Shown: piece by piece, positions 18,419 through 27,674 of the stretch
How the letters are laid out: every line of letters begins with the position of its first letter
Position numbering within the stretch: the first letter of the stretch is position 1
Assembly: GCF_032399705.1 (NCBI RefSeq)
Contig: NZ_CP135922.1
Coordinates: 1,984,001-2,048,000, forward strand
Direction: 5' to 3'
DNA length: 64,000 bases
Source of the DNA: Paenibacillus sp. BIC5C1
GTDB lineage: Bacteria; Bacillota; Bacilli; Paenibacillales; Paenibacillaceae
The notes under the pieces: generated by a model
Told to the model about the DNA's origin: nothing
Seen by the model: only the letters and a program-made list of their open reading frames with translations
The model's database searches: none
Translations under genes and position numbers: made by a program

Positions 18419-19423
18419 GTGGCTTCTATCCATGATGTGGCCAAAGAGGCGGGCGTATCTGTTGCAACCGTTTCCAAAGTGCTGAACGATTATCCCGATG
18501 TAAGTGACAAAACTCGCAAAAAAGTCAATATAGCCATCGAACTATTGAAATATCAACCAAATGTGGTTGCACGTGGACTTGTTAAACGCCGTTCTTGGAC
18601 GGTAGGTGTATTGTTGACGGTTCCTTTTACCAATCCGTTTGTATCGGAGCTGCTTGAAGGAATCAAAACAGCGCTGGAAAACAGCGGATACGATCTTGTT
18701 CGCTTATCTACACGTTTTGATGATCCGACATACTCGTTTATTAAGCATTGCCGCAGCCGAAATGTGGATGGTGTTGTTGTATTCGGAGAAGGAAGAGACA
18801 ACAAGAGCCTTCAGGAATTGGTTACTGCGGAGATTCCGACGATGTTCATTGATACCGACTTGTTTGGCAAGCGGGCAGGATACATAACGACGGATAATGC
18901 AAATGCCATTGCCATGAGTGTGAAGCATTTGCATGAACTGGGTCACCAGAAAATTGCTTATATTTCAGGTACACTTGGGCCTGCTGTAGCGAATCTTCGA
19001 CTGGATGGATATCGGGAAGGCTTGCGTGTCTGCGGCATTCCGTATTCAACAGTTTACCTGGAGGTCTGTGACTATTCTTTCGATGGTGGCAGTAAGGCAG
19101 CTCGCCGATTGCTTGCATTGAAGGAACAGCCTACAGGGATTGTCTGTGCTTCAGATATGTCTGCTTTCGGTGCGATCCACGAAATTGAGAAGCATGGTTT
19201 ACGGGTGCCGGAGGATGTATCTGTAGTTGGATTTGATAACACATATTATGCAGAAGTGTTCAAACCGGGGTTGACCACGATTAATCAAAATATTCATTCC
19301 ATTGGGATCAAGTCCATTGAATATCTTATCGCCATGATTGAAAATCCTGCTTATACTCCACCAGTCATAACAGAGCCATCCAATCTGGTGATTCGTCAAA
19401 CGACTGCACCTGCGCAAGCGTAA
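18419..19423 (+). CDS. LacI-family transcriptional regulator
   Basis: 334 residues, GTG start with GAGGTGA 5 bp upstream. HTH at residues 3-23 (IHDVAKEAGVSVATVSKVLN), hinge ARGLVKRRS, then an effector-binding domain with VSVVGFDNTYYAEVFKPGLTT. It opens a block with a YesN/YesM two-component pair and a sugar-binding lipoprotein, all on the plus strand, so it probably controls carbohydrate genes here. A LacI-like palindrome lies in the promoter of the lipoprotein gene (23082-23096). A terminator right after this gene shows it is transcribed separately. Confidence 0.85.
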   Translation: MASIHDVAKEAGVSVATVSKVLNDYPDVSDKTRKKVNIAIELLKYQPNVVARGLVKRRSWTVGVLLTVPFTNPFVSELLEGIKTALENSGYDLVRLSTRFDDPTYSFIKHCRSRNVDGVVVFGEGRDNKSLQELVTAEIPTMFIDTDLFGKRAGYITTDNANAIAMSVKHLHELGHQKIAYISGTLGPAVANLRLDGYREGLRVCGIPYSTVYLEVCDYSFDGGSKAARRLLALKEQPTGIVCASDMSAFGAIHEIEKHGLRVPEDVSVVGFDNTYYAEVFKPGLTTINQNIHSIGIKSIEYLIAMIENPAYTPPVITEPSNLVIRQTTAPAQA

Positions 19424-19436
19424 AGGTCTTCAAACC

Positions 19437-19463
19437 AGCACAGCCTAGGGGCTGTGCTTTTTT
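19437..19463 (+). terminator. Terminator after the second LacI gene
   Basis: AGCACAGCC (19437-19445) pairs with GGCTGTGCT (19450-19458) and is followed by five more T. Confidence 0.85.
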
Positions 19464-19654
19464 GGTATGCCATTTCTATTTAAGAAATAACGGATATCAG
19501 AAGTTGTTGTGCATATCTGGCAGGAATAGCTGTTGACTTTTTGCACCACTAACCTTAACAATAAAAGGCATAATAATACAAATTTTAATGTAATCGCTTT
19601 CTTTTTGCTGATGAATATAAGAATACTGGCAATTATCATTCAGAGGGACGGGTG

Positions 19655-21277
19655 ATGGGCATGCATCGGGTACTGTTGGTTGATGATGAAGTGTACGCAC
19701 GCAAAGGACTTCGAAAACTGATTCGCTGGGAAGCATGCGGGTTCGAAGTGGCTGGAGAGGCGAATGATGGGGATGAGGCTTGGGCACAGATCGAACAGCT
19801 GCATCCTGACGTCGTCATTACGGACATACGCATGCCGGAGACGGATGGACTGGAATTGATTCGGCGCACGGTTGAGCGTGATGGGCAGGTTCTAACCAAG
19901 GTCAAGCAGCCCTATTTTGTCATCGTGAGCGGATATAATGATTTTGCTTACGCCCAGCAGGCCGTGAGGTACGGGGTACAGGATTATATTTTGAAGCCAA
20001 TTGATGAGATTGAACTGGAAGGCACTTTACACAAGCTGGCGGAGGAGTTGAATCGGCGCAAACATGCTGAACAAACCAGACGTGAGCAGGAATACGGCAG
20101 ATTACTTAATCAGTTTATTTATGGCGAATCGGATTCGAAAACGGTTGAACAGTGGACTGAATTGACGGATACACGGACTGGCGACGCGCTGGCATATCTG
20201 CTGTTTGAGGACAACACGTCACATTTCTGGGTTTCGGATACGATTCAAGAGGAGGGGCCAAGAGCCGGAAAAGAGGAGAATTTTGTCCGAATTGTGCAGT
20301 CTGTTCTTGGGAAGATGTATGAAAATCGCCTGTATTTGCATGTAAAAGAGCACGGTGAACGTGTTGGAGTTCTGTTAACTGCGGAACATCTACGCCCCTA
20401 TTCCATGAATCTTCAAGCGGTGGCCGGGCAAATGCAATCTTGCTTCGCCGAAATGAGCTATAGCTCTGTAAGTATATATATCGGGAAGGTTTGTTATGAA
20501 CCTTTTCTCATTGGACATGCCTATCAGACTGCACTAAAGGCGGTTTCCTATAAATTCATTTCAGAGAAGAGCGGGATCGTCCTGTACGATGACATGCAGC
20601 ATGAGACTGTACAGTGGGTGCATACCGATCATGAAAAGGAGCAGGAACTTCTGACACTTATGGAGGAGCAACGTGTTCAGACGTTGGAGCATGCAGTGAA
20701 TGAATGGTTCACCGGTATGAGAACGGCCAATTACGCTCCTGTTGCAGTGACGTCAGCGATCCACCAACTGATCTCAGCTGTACTATCAATTCTGAAATCG
20801 GCTGAAGCGAATGTAAAAGAGATACCTTCGTTCAAACCAATTCTGGCATGGCAAGCGGAGCGGGGAACATTGGCTGAGGCCAGGCAGCTGTTGACGATGT
20901 TCATGGTGGATTCAGCACGGAAGTTGGCGGAACAGCGTCAGTACAATCACAGGGGTGCCATGACAAAAATCAAACATTATATTGAAGCCAACTACAGTAG
21001 CAATATCAGTTTGAGAAGTATTGCCTCCGAATTTTACATGAATCCGGTCTATTTGGGGCAGCGCTTCCGCAAGGTGTATGGAATGTATTTCAACGACTTC
21101 CTGCTTCAGCTTCGGACGGAGGAAGCCAAGAAGCTGCTGCGTCAGACGGATATGCGAGTATATGAAATTGCCGAGAGGGTTGGGTTCGGAAGCAGTGACT
21201 ATTTCGCGACTCAATTTGAGAAAACGGAATCATGTTCTCCTACGGAATATCGAAATCGTATCCTGGATGAAGGGTAG
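19655..21277 (+). CDS. YesN-type response regulator, REC plus AraC HTH
   Basis: About 540 residues. Possible starts GTG 19652, ATG 19655 and ATG 19661 share one AGAGGGA site; ATG 19655 is a compromise. Receiver domain residues 1-125 with phosphoacceptor Asp57 in VVITDIRMPETDG and Lys in YILKPID. A long middle region of about 300 residues follows, typical of the Paenibacillus YesN group. The AraC-type double HTH is at the C-terminus (about residues 435-535). The cognate kinase follows 11 bp downstream. Such pairs usually switch on nearby ABC sugar importers, here the lipoprotein gene at 23165. Confidence 0.9.
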   Translation: MGMHRVLLVDDEVYARKGLRKLIRWEACGFEVAGEANDGDEAWAQIEQLHPDVVITDIRMPETDGLELIRRTVERDGQVLTKVKQPYFVIVSGYNDFAYAQQAVRYGVQDYILKPIDEIELEGTLHKLAEELNRRKHAEQTRREQEYGRLLNQFIYGESDSKTVEQWTELTDTRTGDALAYLLFEDNTSHFWVSDTIQEEGPRAGKEENFVRIVQSVLGKMYENRLYLHVKEHGERVGVLLTAEHLRPYSMNLQAVAGQMQSCFAEMSYSSVSIYIGKVCYEPFLIGHAYQTALKAVSYKFISEKSGIVLYDDMQHETVQWVHTDHEKEQELLTLMEEQRVQTLEHAVNEWFTGMRTANYAPVAVTSAIHQLISAVLSILKSAEANVKEIPSFKPILAWQAERGTLAEARQLLTMFMVDSARKLAEQRQYNHRGAMTKIKHYIEANYSSNISLRSIASEFYMNPVYLGQRFRKVYGMYFNDFLLQLRTEEAKKLLRQTDMRVYEIAERVGFGSSDYFATQFEKTESCSPTEYRNRILDEG

Positions 21278-21288
21278 GAGATGATGTT

Positions 21289-23037
21289 TTGAAGCTCAAC
21301 TTTTTTAATAATATCCGCTTACGCGATAAAATGCTCATCTTATATCTCTTCTTTGTACTCGTACCGGTTATCCTGACTAATGTTATTTTTTATCAGGTGA
21401 CTATAGCGAACGTAAAATCCCAGCGAATGGCTGATCTTTCCAAAGGAATGGAACAGATTCGAAGTCAATTTATGGGGGAAATTCGCAATGCGGCCGATTT
21501 TTCCTCAAGTTTTTATACGGATAGCATATTAAATAACATGCTGGATGCGATTTACACAAATCCGGTTCAATATATCGAAGCCTACGATTCCTATCTTCGC
21601 AAAATCCTGAATACCTATTACTCGGGCTACCGCTCACTCCAAGGATTGACGATATATGTGGATAACGAAAGTGTACTTCCTTCGGGGGGAGTTGAGTTTC
21701 TGACCGAAGAGGTTCGACAGTCCGAGCCATACAGGATGCTGACAAATAGTGAACACTCCGCACCCATTCTGATGAGATCCGGCCCTGAAGGGAATCGGCA
21801 GACGTTCAGCATTTTACGCAAACTCAATTATTATGAAGCTCTGCCCGGATGGAAGGAAAAGTTCGTACGACTGGATCTGAAGCCGTCGACGATTCGCCAG
21901 ATTTTCACCAACCTTAACGTACAGGGTAACCTCTATCTGATTAATCCGGCTGGACAAATAGATTACTCGACGGATTCTGGTATTCCATGGACGAGTCAAC
22001 TCGTGAATTATAGCGATGTCATGAATCAACTAACTAAGAAAGAGTTTGAAATGGCCTATCCATTGTCCGGTGAAATGGAGGGATGGAAAATCAATGGGGT
22101 GTTCGATGAATCTGAGATTTACAAGGAATTGGGCAAATCCAGTCACCTCGTCGTTGTACTGGCTTGTATTAATCTGATTCTGCCTACCTGGATCATTATC
22201 TGGATGACACGCACAATCCACGTGAGGCTGGCACGAATATTGAAACACATGGAAAAAGTGAAGCATCAGCGATTTGAACCGATCAGACAGCCGGAATCGA
22301 CGGACGAGATTGGGCAGCTGACAGCCGAATTCAATCGCATGACGATGACGATCCATCGTTTGATTAACGACGTCTACGTGGCAGACATTCAACATAAAAA
22401 TTTGGAGTTGCAGCGGCGGCATGCCCAATTAAATGCATTGCAGAGCCAAATTAATCCACACTTTTTGTTCAACGCGCTGGAGACCATCCGCATGCGCAGT
22501 CTTATGAAAGATGAGGATGAGACGGCACGAATTATTTATCATATGGCTAAAATTTTTCGAAATGCCTTAACCTGGAATCAGGATAAAGTCAGCATACGGG
22601 AAGAATTGGAGTACGTAACCTGCTTTCTTGAAATCCAGAAATACCGTTTTGGTCACAAACTGAATTATACGATTGATCTGGACCCAGAGGCTGCGAATTG
22701 TTCCATTCCCAAGATGACATTGTTGCCTTTTGTTGAAAATGCCAGCATTCATGGCATCGAACCACTGAAGGAAGGTGGAGAGATTCGACTTCGTATTCGG
22801 CGAATAGGTACAGAACTGATCTGTGAGGTGGAGGATTCCGGGGCAGGTATGACAGATGACAAAAGAAAGCAGCTGCTCTCATACGTGGAAACGGAAGACT
22901 CAATGGGTGATCGTGTAGGTGTGCAGAATGTCATCTATCGTCTGAAACTGATCTACGATAGCCGATTCCATATTCAAATCGAGAGCGCTCCTAGGGAAGG
23001 TACACGTGTGGAAATTGGTTTACCGCTTGAAGAATAA
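21289..23037 (+). CDS. YesM-type sensor histidine kinase
   Basis: 582 residues, TTG start with TAGGAG 8 bp upstream. Two membrane helices (about residues 14-38 and 284-303) bound an extracytoplasmic dCache-like sensor domain; a HAMP segment follows the second. The phosphorylated His391 lies in SQINPHFLFNALE, and the ATPase domain has FVENASIHG, GAGM and GVGVQNVIYRL. The LytS/YesM class phosphorylates AraC-type regulators. It is encoded immediately after its partner and 127 bp before a solute-binding lipoprotein, a common arrangement in which the lipoprotein or its ligand is the signal. Confidence 0.92.
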   Translation: MKLNFFNNIRLRDKMLILYLFFVLVPVILTNVIFYQVTIANVKSQRMADLSKGMEQIRSQFMGEIRNAADFSSSFYTDSILNNMLDAIYTNPVQYIEAYDSYLRKILNTYYSGYRSLQGLTIYVDNESVLPSGGVEFLTEEVRQSEPYRMLTNSEHSAPILMRSGPEGNRQTFSILRKLNYYEALPGWKEKFVRLDLKPSTIRQIFTNLNVQGNLYLINPAGQIDYSTDSGIPWTSQLVNYSDVMNQLTKKEFEMAYPLSGEMEGWKINGVFDESEIYKELGKSSHLVVVLACINLILPTWIIIWMTRTIHVRLARILKHMEKVKHQRFEPIRQPESTDEIGQLTAEFNRMTMTIHRLINDVYVADIQHKNLELQRRHAQLNALQSQINPHFLFNALETIRMRSLMKDEDETARIIYHMAKIFRNALTWNQDKVSIREELEYVTCFLEIQKYRFGHKLNYTIDLDPEAANCSIPKMTLLPFVENASIHGIEPLKEGGEIRLRIRRIGTELICEVEDSGAGMTDDKRKQLLSYVETEDSMGDRVGVQNVIYRLKLIYDSRFHIQIESAPREGTRVEIGLPLEE

Positions 23038-23081
23038 TAAAAATCGGCAAAGCATCAAACATTCTAATGCAAAAAACTATA

Positions 23082-23120
23082 GTTTATCCGGTAAACAAAG
23101 TTTGTCTTCAGCCTTATAAT
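23082..23120 (+). promoter_or_regulatory. Promoter region of the second binding lipoprotein with LacI-like operator
   Basis: GTTTATCCGGTAAAC (23082-23096) is a 15-bp near-palindrome with six of seven pairs matching, like LacI-family operators. It overlaps the expected -35 position of a TATAAT (23115-23120). The LacI regulator at 18419 or the YesN-like regulator are obvious candidates to act here. Confidence 0.45.
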
Positions 23121-23164
23121 GAAAGTGCTTACATTAGTGTGGGGAGAAAGAGGGTGCGTACCTA

Positions 23165-24838
23165 TTGGTTAACCACATACTGAAGCGCTGGCTGCCGGCA
23201 GTATTAGCTTTGACCATGGTAACGGCGTGTTCTTTTGGAGGAAGTGAGATTAAACCGGAAGCGGGAGCAGGGGGAGACGGCAAAGAAAGCACAGATAAAG
23301 TGACATTCACGTATTTTAAAGCAGGTTCTGGCAAGGACATCAACACAAACGAAACTACAATAGGCAAAAAACTGGAAGAACAAACCGGGGTTAATTTCAA
23401 AATTGAATACCTCGTTGGTGATATTAATACCAAAATCGGAACGATGATTGCGAGCAACAAGTACCCGGATGTGATGGTACCGGATGGGGCTATTGATAAA
23501 ATCGTGGATGCGGGTGCATTTATTCCGCTCAACGATCTGATTGATCAGTATGGCCCAAACATTAAACGGGTGTACGAGCCGTACTATAATCTGATGAAAG
23601 AAGAAGACGGCAACATTTATTTTTTGCCCATGAGCGCAGTGGTTGGAGAATATCTGCCTAATCCGAATGTGGATCAAGGTGCCTTCTGGGTACAGCGTCG
23701 TATATTGAAGGAGGCTGGATATCCAAAGATCACCACACTGGATGAATACATGGATCTGATTAAACAATACGCTGACAAGCACAAAAATGAAGGATTAACT
23801 GGGTTTCTGTCACTGACGTATGATGATAAATTTTTTACAATTACCAACCCGGCCATGCATCTTGCAGGCTATCCGAATGATGGAGCCATCATGGTGGATA
23901 TGCAGACACAGAAAGCGAGGGACTATGGAGCAACCGCTGAGACCAAACGATGGATGCAGAAGCTGAATGAAATGAATTCATTCGGGCTGTTCGATAAGTC
24001 CTCCTTTGTTGATAATTATGACCAGTATCTTGCGAAAGTGACCAGTGGGAAAGTGCTTGGGTTCTTTGATTATGCTTGGCAGGTAGGGCAGGAAATGAAC
24101 AATCTGAAGGAAGCAGGCAACGACGATTTGCGATATATGGCACTGCCTATTGTATACGACGCAAATACTAAGGATCAGTATACTGATCCACCAAGCTTTG
24201 TGAATAACCGTGGGATTGGCATTACCGTAAGCGCGGAAGATCCAGTTCGTATTATTCAATATTTCGATAACCTGTTAACGGATGAGAATCAGATTCTGTC
24301 CAACTGGGGCATCGAAGGAGAGACCTACGAAGTGGATGACAAGGGGCGGTTTACTCGCTCACCAGAAATGATTCGGAAAACAGATTCAGATGAGTTCCGT
24401 CAATCATTCGGATTCAAATATTTTGAGTACAGCTGGCCGCGTTACGGTAATGGTTCGACTCTTCCTGACGGTAACTCTGTCGGTGTAGAACGACAACCCG
24501 AAGTTGCCCAGTTCTCCTATTCGGATGGAGATAAGCTCATTCTGGAGAAGTATGACGTGGAGACGTTCTCCCAGCTGTTTGCTGCGCCGGATGAACGTCC
24601 ATGGTACCCGGCTTGGAGCATTGCTTTTGATCAAGGCTCACCAGCCCATATCTATGGGCAGAAACGCACGGAGTTGCAAAAGAAATATGTACCCAAACTG
24701 GTTCTCTCCAGTCCAGCTGATTTTAACAAGGTCTGGGATGAATATGTGAGGGAATTCAACAAGCTTGATGTAAAGGGCTACGAGCAGACGATGACCGAAG
24801 AAGTTCGCAAGAAGGCAAAACTGGTTCAAGGAGAATAA
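23165..24838 (+). CDS. Extracellular solute-binding lipoprotein, no adjacent permeases
   Basis: 557 residues from a TTG start; GAGGGT lies about 10 bp upstream. Lipoprotein signal peptide with lipobox VTAC and Cys22, then a charged linker. The body is a large family 1 (LplA-like) sugar-binding fold with IGTMIASNKYPDVMVPDG near residue 95 and NRGIGITVSAEDPVRIIQYFD in the C-terminal half. It follows a YesN/YesM pair but is followed by a c-di-GMP enzyme rather than permeases, so it either shares a permease encoded elsewhere or acts as a sensor subunit. The ligand cannot be deduced. Confidence 0.85.
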   Translation: MVNHILKRWLPAVLALTMVTACSFGGSEIKPEAGAGGDGKESTDKVTFTYFKAGSGKDINTNETTIGKKLEEQTGVNFKIEYLVGDINTKIGTMIASNKYPDVMVPDGAIDKIVDAGAFIPLNDLIDQYGPNIKRVYEPYYNLMKEEDGNIYFLPMSAVVGEYLPNPNVDQGAFWVQRRILKEAGYPKITTLDEYMDLIKQYADKHKNEGLTGFLSLTYDDKFFTITNPAMHLAGYPNDGAIMVDMQTQKARDYGATAETKRWMQKLNEMNSFGLFDKSSFVDNYDQYLAKVTSGKVLGFFDYAWQVGQEMNNLKEAGNDDLRYMALPIVYDANTKDQYTDPPSFVNNRGIGITVSAEDPVRIIQYFDNLLTDENQILSNWGIEGETYEVDDKGRFTRSPEMIRKTDSDEFRQSFGFKYFEYSWPRYGNGSTLPDGNSVGVERQPEVAQFSYSDGDKLILEKYDVETFSQLFAAPDERPWYPAWSIAFDQGSPAHIYGQKRTELQKKYVPKLVLSSPADFNKVWDEYVREFNKLDVKGYEQTMTEEVRKKAKLVQGE

Positions 24839-24938
24839 GGTGGCGAGGAAAGGATGCAGGCAGGGATAAACGCCTGTAAGGCGCATGGTGGATGGGAATT
24901 TGACGATATTAAACATTCGTTTTATCTGGAAAAAAGTG

Positions 24939-25090
24939 TTGATTTTCACACCTGGGACGTTTAGACTATATACATCAATATTAACGGGTTAGAGATGTAT
25001 GACTTTGGCTTAATAACAAGTCGGTGGTCTCCAGACAAATGATGTGGAGGGAGTGCCTGTCATCCAGACAGCGTACTCGCTTCTTTTTTA
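24939..25090 (+). promoter_or_regulatory. Promoter plus structured leader ending in a terminator, upstream of the c-di-GMP enzyme gene
   Basis: TTGATT (24939-24944), 17 bp and TAGACT (24962-24967) form a promoter. The transcript would begin with four successive stems: ATACATC/GATGTAT (24970-25000), GACTT/AAGTC (25001-25022), CTCCA/TGGAG (25029-25049), and an 11-pair stem with one bulged base (25051-25078) followed by GCTTCTTTTTT. The last is a plausible intrinsic terminator only 48 bp before the GTG start, with no room for a clear promoter after it. It could be an attenuator or riboswitch. I match it to no known riboswitch class. It could also simply be the late terminator of the lipoprotein gene. 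Confidence 0.5.
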
Positions 25091-25137
25091 CATTTTGCAT
25101 ACATACAAGGCATTCCCCGGTTGAAAGGACAAATTGA

Positions 25138-27609
25138 GTGGAGCACCTACATGGAACGTACAACTTAGAACTGGTTATTTTATCTTACATTATTGCAGCG
25201 TTGGCTTCTTATGCGGCGCTTGACCTTGCGGGCCGGGTAAGTCTGGCTAAAGGCATGTCCCGAAATGTCTGGCTTACCTGCGGGGCCGTTTCAATGGGTT
25301 TGGGAATCTGGTCCATGCATTTTGTGGGCATGCTGGCTTTTGTTCTTCCTATGCATGTGTCGTATTCCACAGGTGAGGTCTTTCTATCCGTTCTGCTTGC
25401 AATTATTGCATCTGGTGTTGCGTTAAATATTGCAGGTCAGCAGTCAGGTAAAATAAGCAAGCTCCTGATCGCAGGAGTGCTCATGACCGCAGGTATTAGC
25501 GGCATGCATTATATCGGTATGGCTGCCATGTCGGTTACCATCACATATGAACCAGGCATAGTGTTGTTATCCATCCTGATCGCAGCTTTAGCTTCATTTG
25601 CTGCCTTGTGGCTCATGTTTTTCTTCCGACAGTATCAATCACGTTATACATGGGTGTACAAGATGGGCAGCGGACTTATTATGGGGCTCGGTATCACAGG
25701 AATGCATTATACGGGAATGTCAGCTGCACAATTTCATCATGCACATGATGCAATGGCTGGTTCAGGGCTCCAGATTGAACCTTCACTTCTCGCATATCTG
25801 ATCGCTGCGGGTACTTTTATTGCATTGGGGTTGACCTTGTTCGGCATCTTTATTAATCAGCGTCTATCTCAGAAGGATCGCCGGATTCATGAAAATGAAC
25901 AGTGGTATCAGGCCCTGTACGAAAACCATTCAGATGCCATTATTTCGGTGGATAAGCAAGGGGCTATCAAGGGGATTAATGCTGCAGTCACAAGAATTAC
26001 AGGGTATCAGGAAAGAGAGATTATTCATCGTTCTATTGATGAGATTTCACAGTATGTTGATATTCATTGGACAAGTGAAATGCAGCATGTCGTGTGGGAT
26101 GATGATACTCGTGAGCAGCAGCATTTCACGGGTACAATGAAAAACGTTCAGGGAAATCATCTTGATCTAAGTATTGCTGTAGTACCAGTACTGATTGATG
26201 GAAAACATCAGGGAAGCCACATTCTGATCAAAGATATCACTGAGGAGAAACAGGCTCAGGAGAGCATCCGCCATCAGGCCCTGCATGATCCACTAACCGG
26301 GCTTCCAAATCGCCGTAAGCTGGATGATGTGCTGGAGAGCACGATCGCGACTTCTGGGGCAATAGGCAGTTCATTTGCGGTTATGGTGATGGATATCGAC
26401 CGTTTCAAAATGATTAATGACTCCCTCGGACATTCCATTGGAGATGTGTTTCTTCGAGAAGTGAGCAGCAGAATTATGAGTGCAATCCATGATTCAGACC
26501 CGAAGGCGACGGATAATGTCATGCTTGCTCGAATGGGGGGCGATGAATTCACACTGGTGGTTACGAATGAGCAGGGGAATGAGGAACGGGTGGCCGAACT
26601 GGCAGAACGGATTGTCCGTGCCATTCAGCTGCCTTATCGATTAAAGGAGAACGACTTTTACGTTACAGCCAGCATCGGGATCGCGATGTATCCGTATCAT
26701 GGAACAGGAGCAGATGCGTTGTTGAAGCATGCAGACTCTGCGATGTATGAAGTGAAGAAAAATGGCAAAAACGGTTTTCAGTTTTACACCGCTCAATTGG
26801 ATTCGGAGCTGTATGAACGAATTGAACTGGAAGGGTATTTGCGCAAAGCACTGGAACGGGATGAACTGGTCTTGTATTATCAGCCCCAGATACGTACAGA
26901 GGACAGCCGTATGATCGGCGTGGAGGCTTTGATTCGCTGGAATCATCCAGACAAGGGTGTTCTGTCTCCGAATGTGTTCATTCCACTAGCTGAAGAGACA
27001 GGCTTGATCTATGAGATCGGGAACTGGACACTGCGCGAAGCGTGCAGACAGATGAAACTTTGGCATGCTAGTGGCGGACCGCTTATTCCGGTATCCGTTA
27101 ACTTGTCTAGTCAGCAGTTTCATCAATCCAACTTGGTGGAGCAGGTCAAAAATGCACTCATGGAGACGGGGCTCGATGCCCGCTATCTTGAATTGGAAAT
27201 TACAGAGAGCATGATGATGGATGCATCCGTATCCACAGGTATTCTCAATGAACTTACAGCGCTTGGAGTCAAAATCAGCCTGGATGATTTCGGAACAGGA
27301 TATAGCTCGCTGAGTTACTTGAAGCATTTCCCAATTCATAAGTTAAAGATTGACCGTTCTTTCGTGACAGATATTACGGAGAGCCGAAGCGACCAGGCCA
27401 TTGTGGCCACGATCATATCAATGGCTCAGAATCTGAAGATGGAAGTGATTGCCGAAGGGATCGAGACGAAAGGACAGCTGGATATTCTGATGCAGAATGA
27501 TTGCCGTGAAATTCAGGGATATTATTTCAGTCGTCCATTGCCGGCAAGCGAAGTGGAACATGACTTTTTTGTGCCACTAAGGCTGCATGGAGCTCCAACG
27601 ATACTATAA
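25138..27609 (+). CDS. MHYT-PAS-GGDEF-EAL cyclic-di-GMP signalling protein
   Basis: 823 residues, GTG start with AAAGGA 8 bp upstream. Seven membrane helices (residues 1-245) carry three MHYT-type motifs (SMHFVGM, GMHYIGM, GMHYTGM), thought to bind a metal or sense a diatomic gas. A PAS domain spans about residues 255-370. A GGDEF domain with an intact MGGDEF active site lies near residue 467, and an EAL domain with EALIRW near 596 and DDFGTGYSSL follows. Both catalytic motifs are complete, so it could make or break c-di-GMP. The architecture equals YkoW (DgcW) of B. subtilis. It is a monocistronic gene with a strong terminator, behind an unusual structured leader. Confidence 0.93.
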   Translation: MEHLHGTYNLELVILSYIIAALASYAALDLAGRVSLAKGMSRNVWLTCGAVSMGLGIWSMHFVGMLAFVLPMHVSYSTGEVFLSVLLAIIASGVALNIAGQQSGKISKLLIAGVLMTAGISGMHYIGMAAMSVTITYEPGIVLLSILIAALASFAALWLMFFFRQYQSRYTWVYKMGSGLIMGLGITGMHYTGMSAAQFHHAHDAMAGSGLQIEPSLLAYLIAAGTFIALGLTLFGIFINQRLSQKDRRIHENEQWYQALYENHSDAIISVDKQGAIKGINAAVTRITGYQEREIIHRSIDEISQYVDIHWTSEMQHVVWDDDTREQQHFTGTMKNVQGNHLDLSIAVVPVLIDGKHQGSHILIKDITEEKQAQESIRHQALHDPLTGLPNRRKLDDVLESTIATSGAIGSSFAVMVMDIDRFKMINDSLGHSIGDVFLREVSSRIMSAIHDSDPKATDNVMLARMGGDEFTLVVTNEQGNEERVAELAERIVRAIQLPYRLKENDFYVTASIGIAMYPYHGTGADALLKHADSAMYEVKKNGKNGFQFYTAQLDSELYERIELEGYLRKALERDELVLYYQPQIRTEDSRMIGVEALIRWNHPDKGVLSPNVFIPLAEETGLIYEIGNWTLREACRQMKLWHASGGPLIPVSVNLSSQQFHQSNLVEQVKNALMETGLDARYLELEITESMMMDASVSTGILNELTALGVKISLDDFGTGYSSLSYLKHFPIHKLKIDRSFVTDITESRSDQAIVATIISMAQNLKMEVIAEGIETKGQLDILMQNDCREIQGYYFSRPLPASEVEHDFFVPLRLHGAPTIL

Positions 27610-27624
27610 GTTCACTGAAATGCC

Positions 27625-27670
27625 AAGCGGCAAGTCCCCGCCATATGCCAGGGACTTGCCGCTTTTTTTT
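27625..27670. terminator. Bidirectional terminator between the c-di-GMP gene and spoVR
   Basis: A 14-bp stem (27625-27638 with 27651-27664, AAGCGGCAAGTCCC) followed by eight T on the plus strand. Confidence 0.85.
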
Positions 27671-27674
27671 ATTC

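Noticed and set aside
24939..25090. Known c-di-GMP riboswitch in the leader of the GGDEF-EAL gene
   Set aside because: The GEMM-I core (GGGCAAACC, GGGACGCAAAGCC) and the class II pattern are absent, so only an unclassified leader is claimed.
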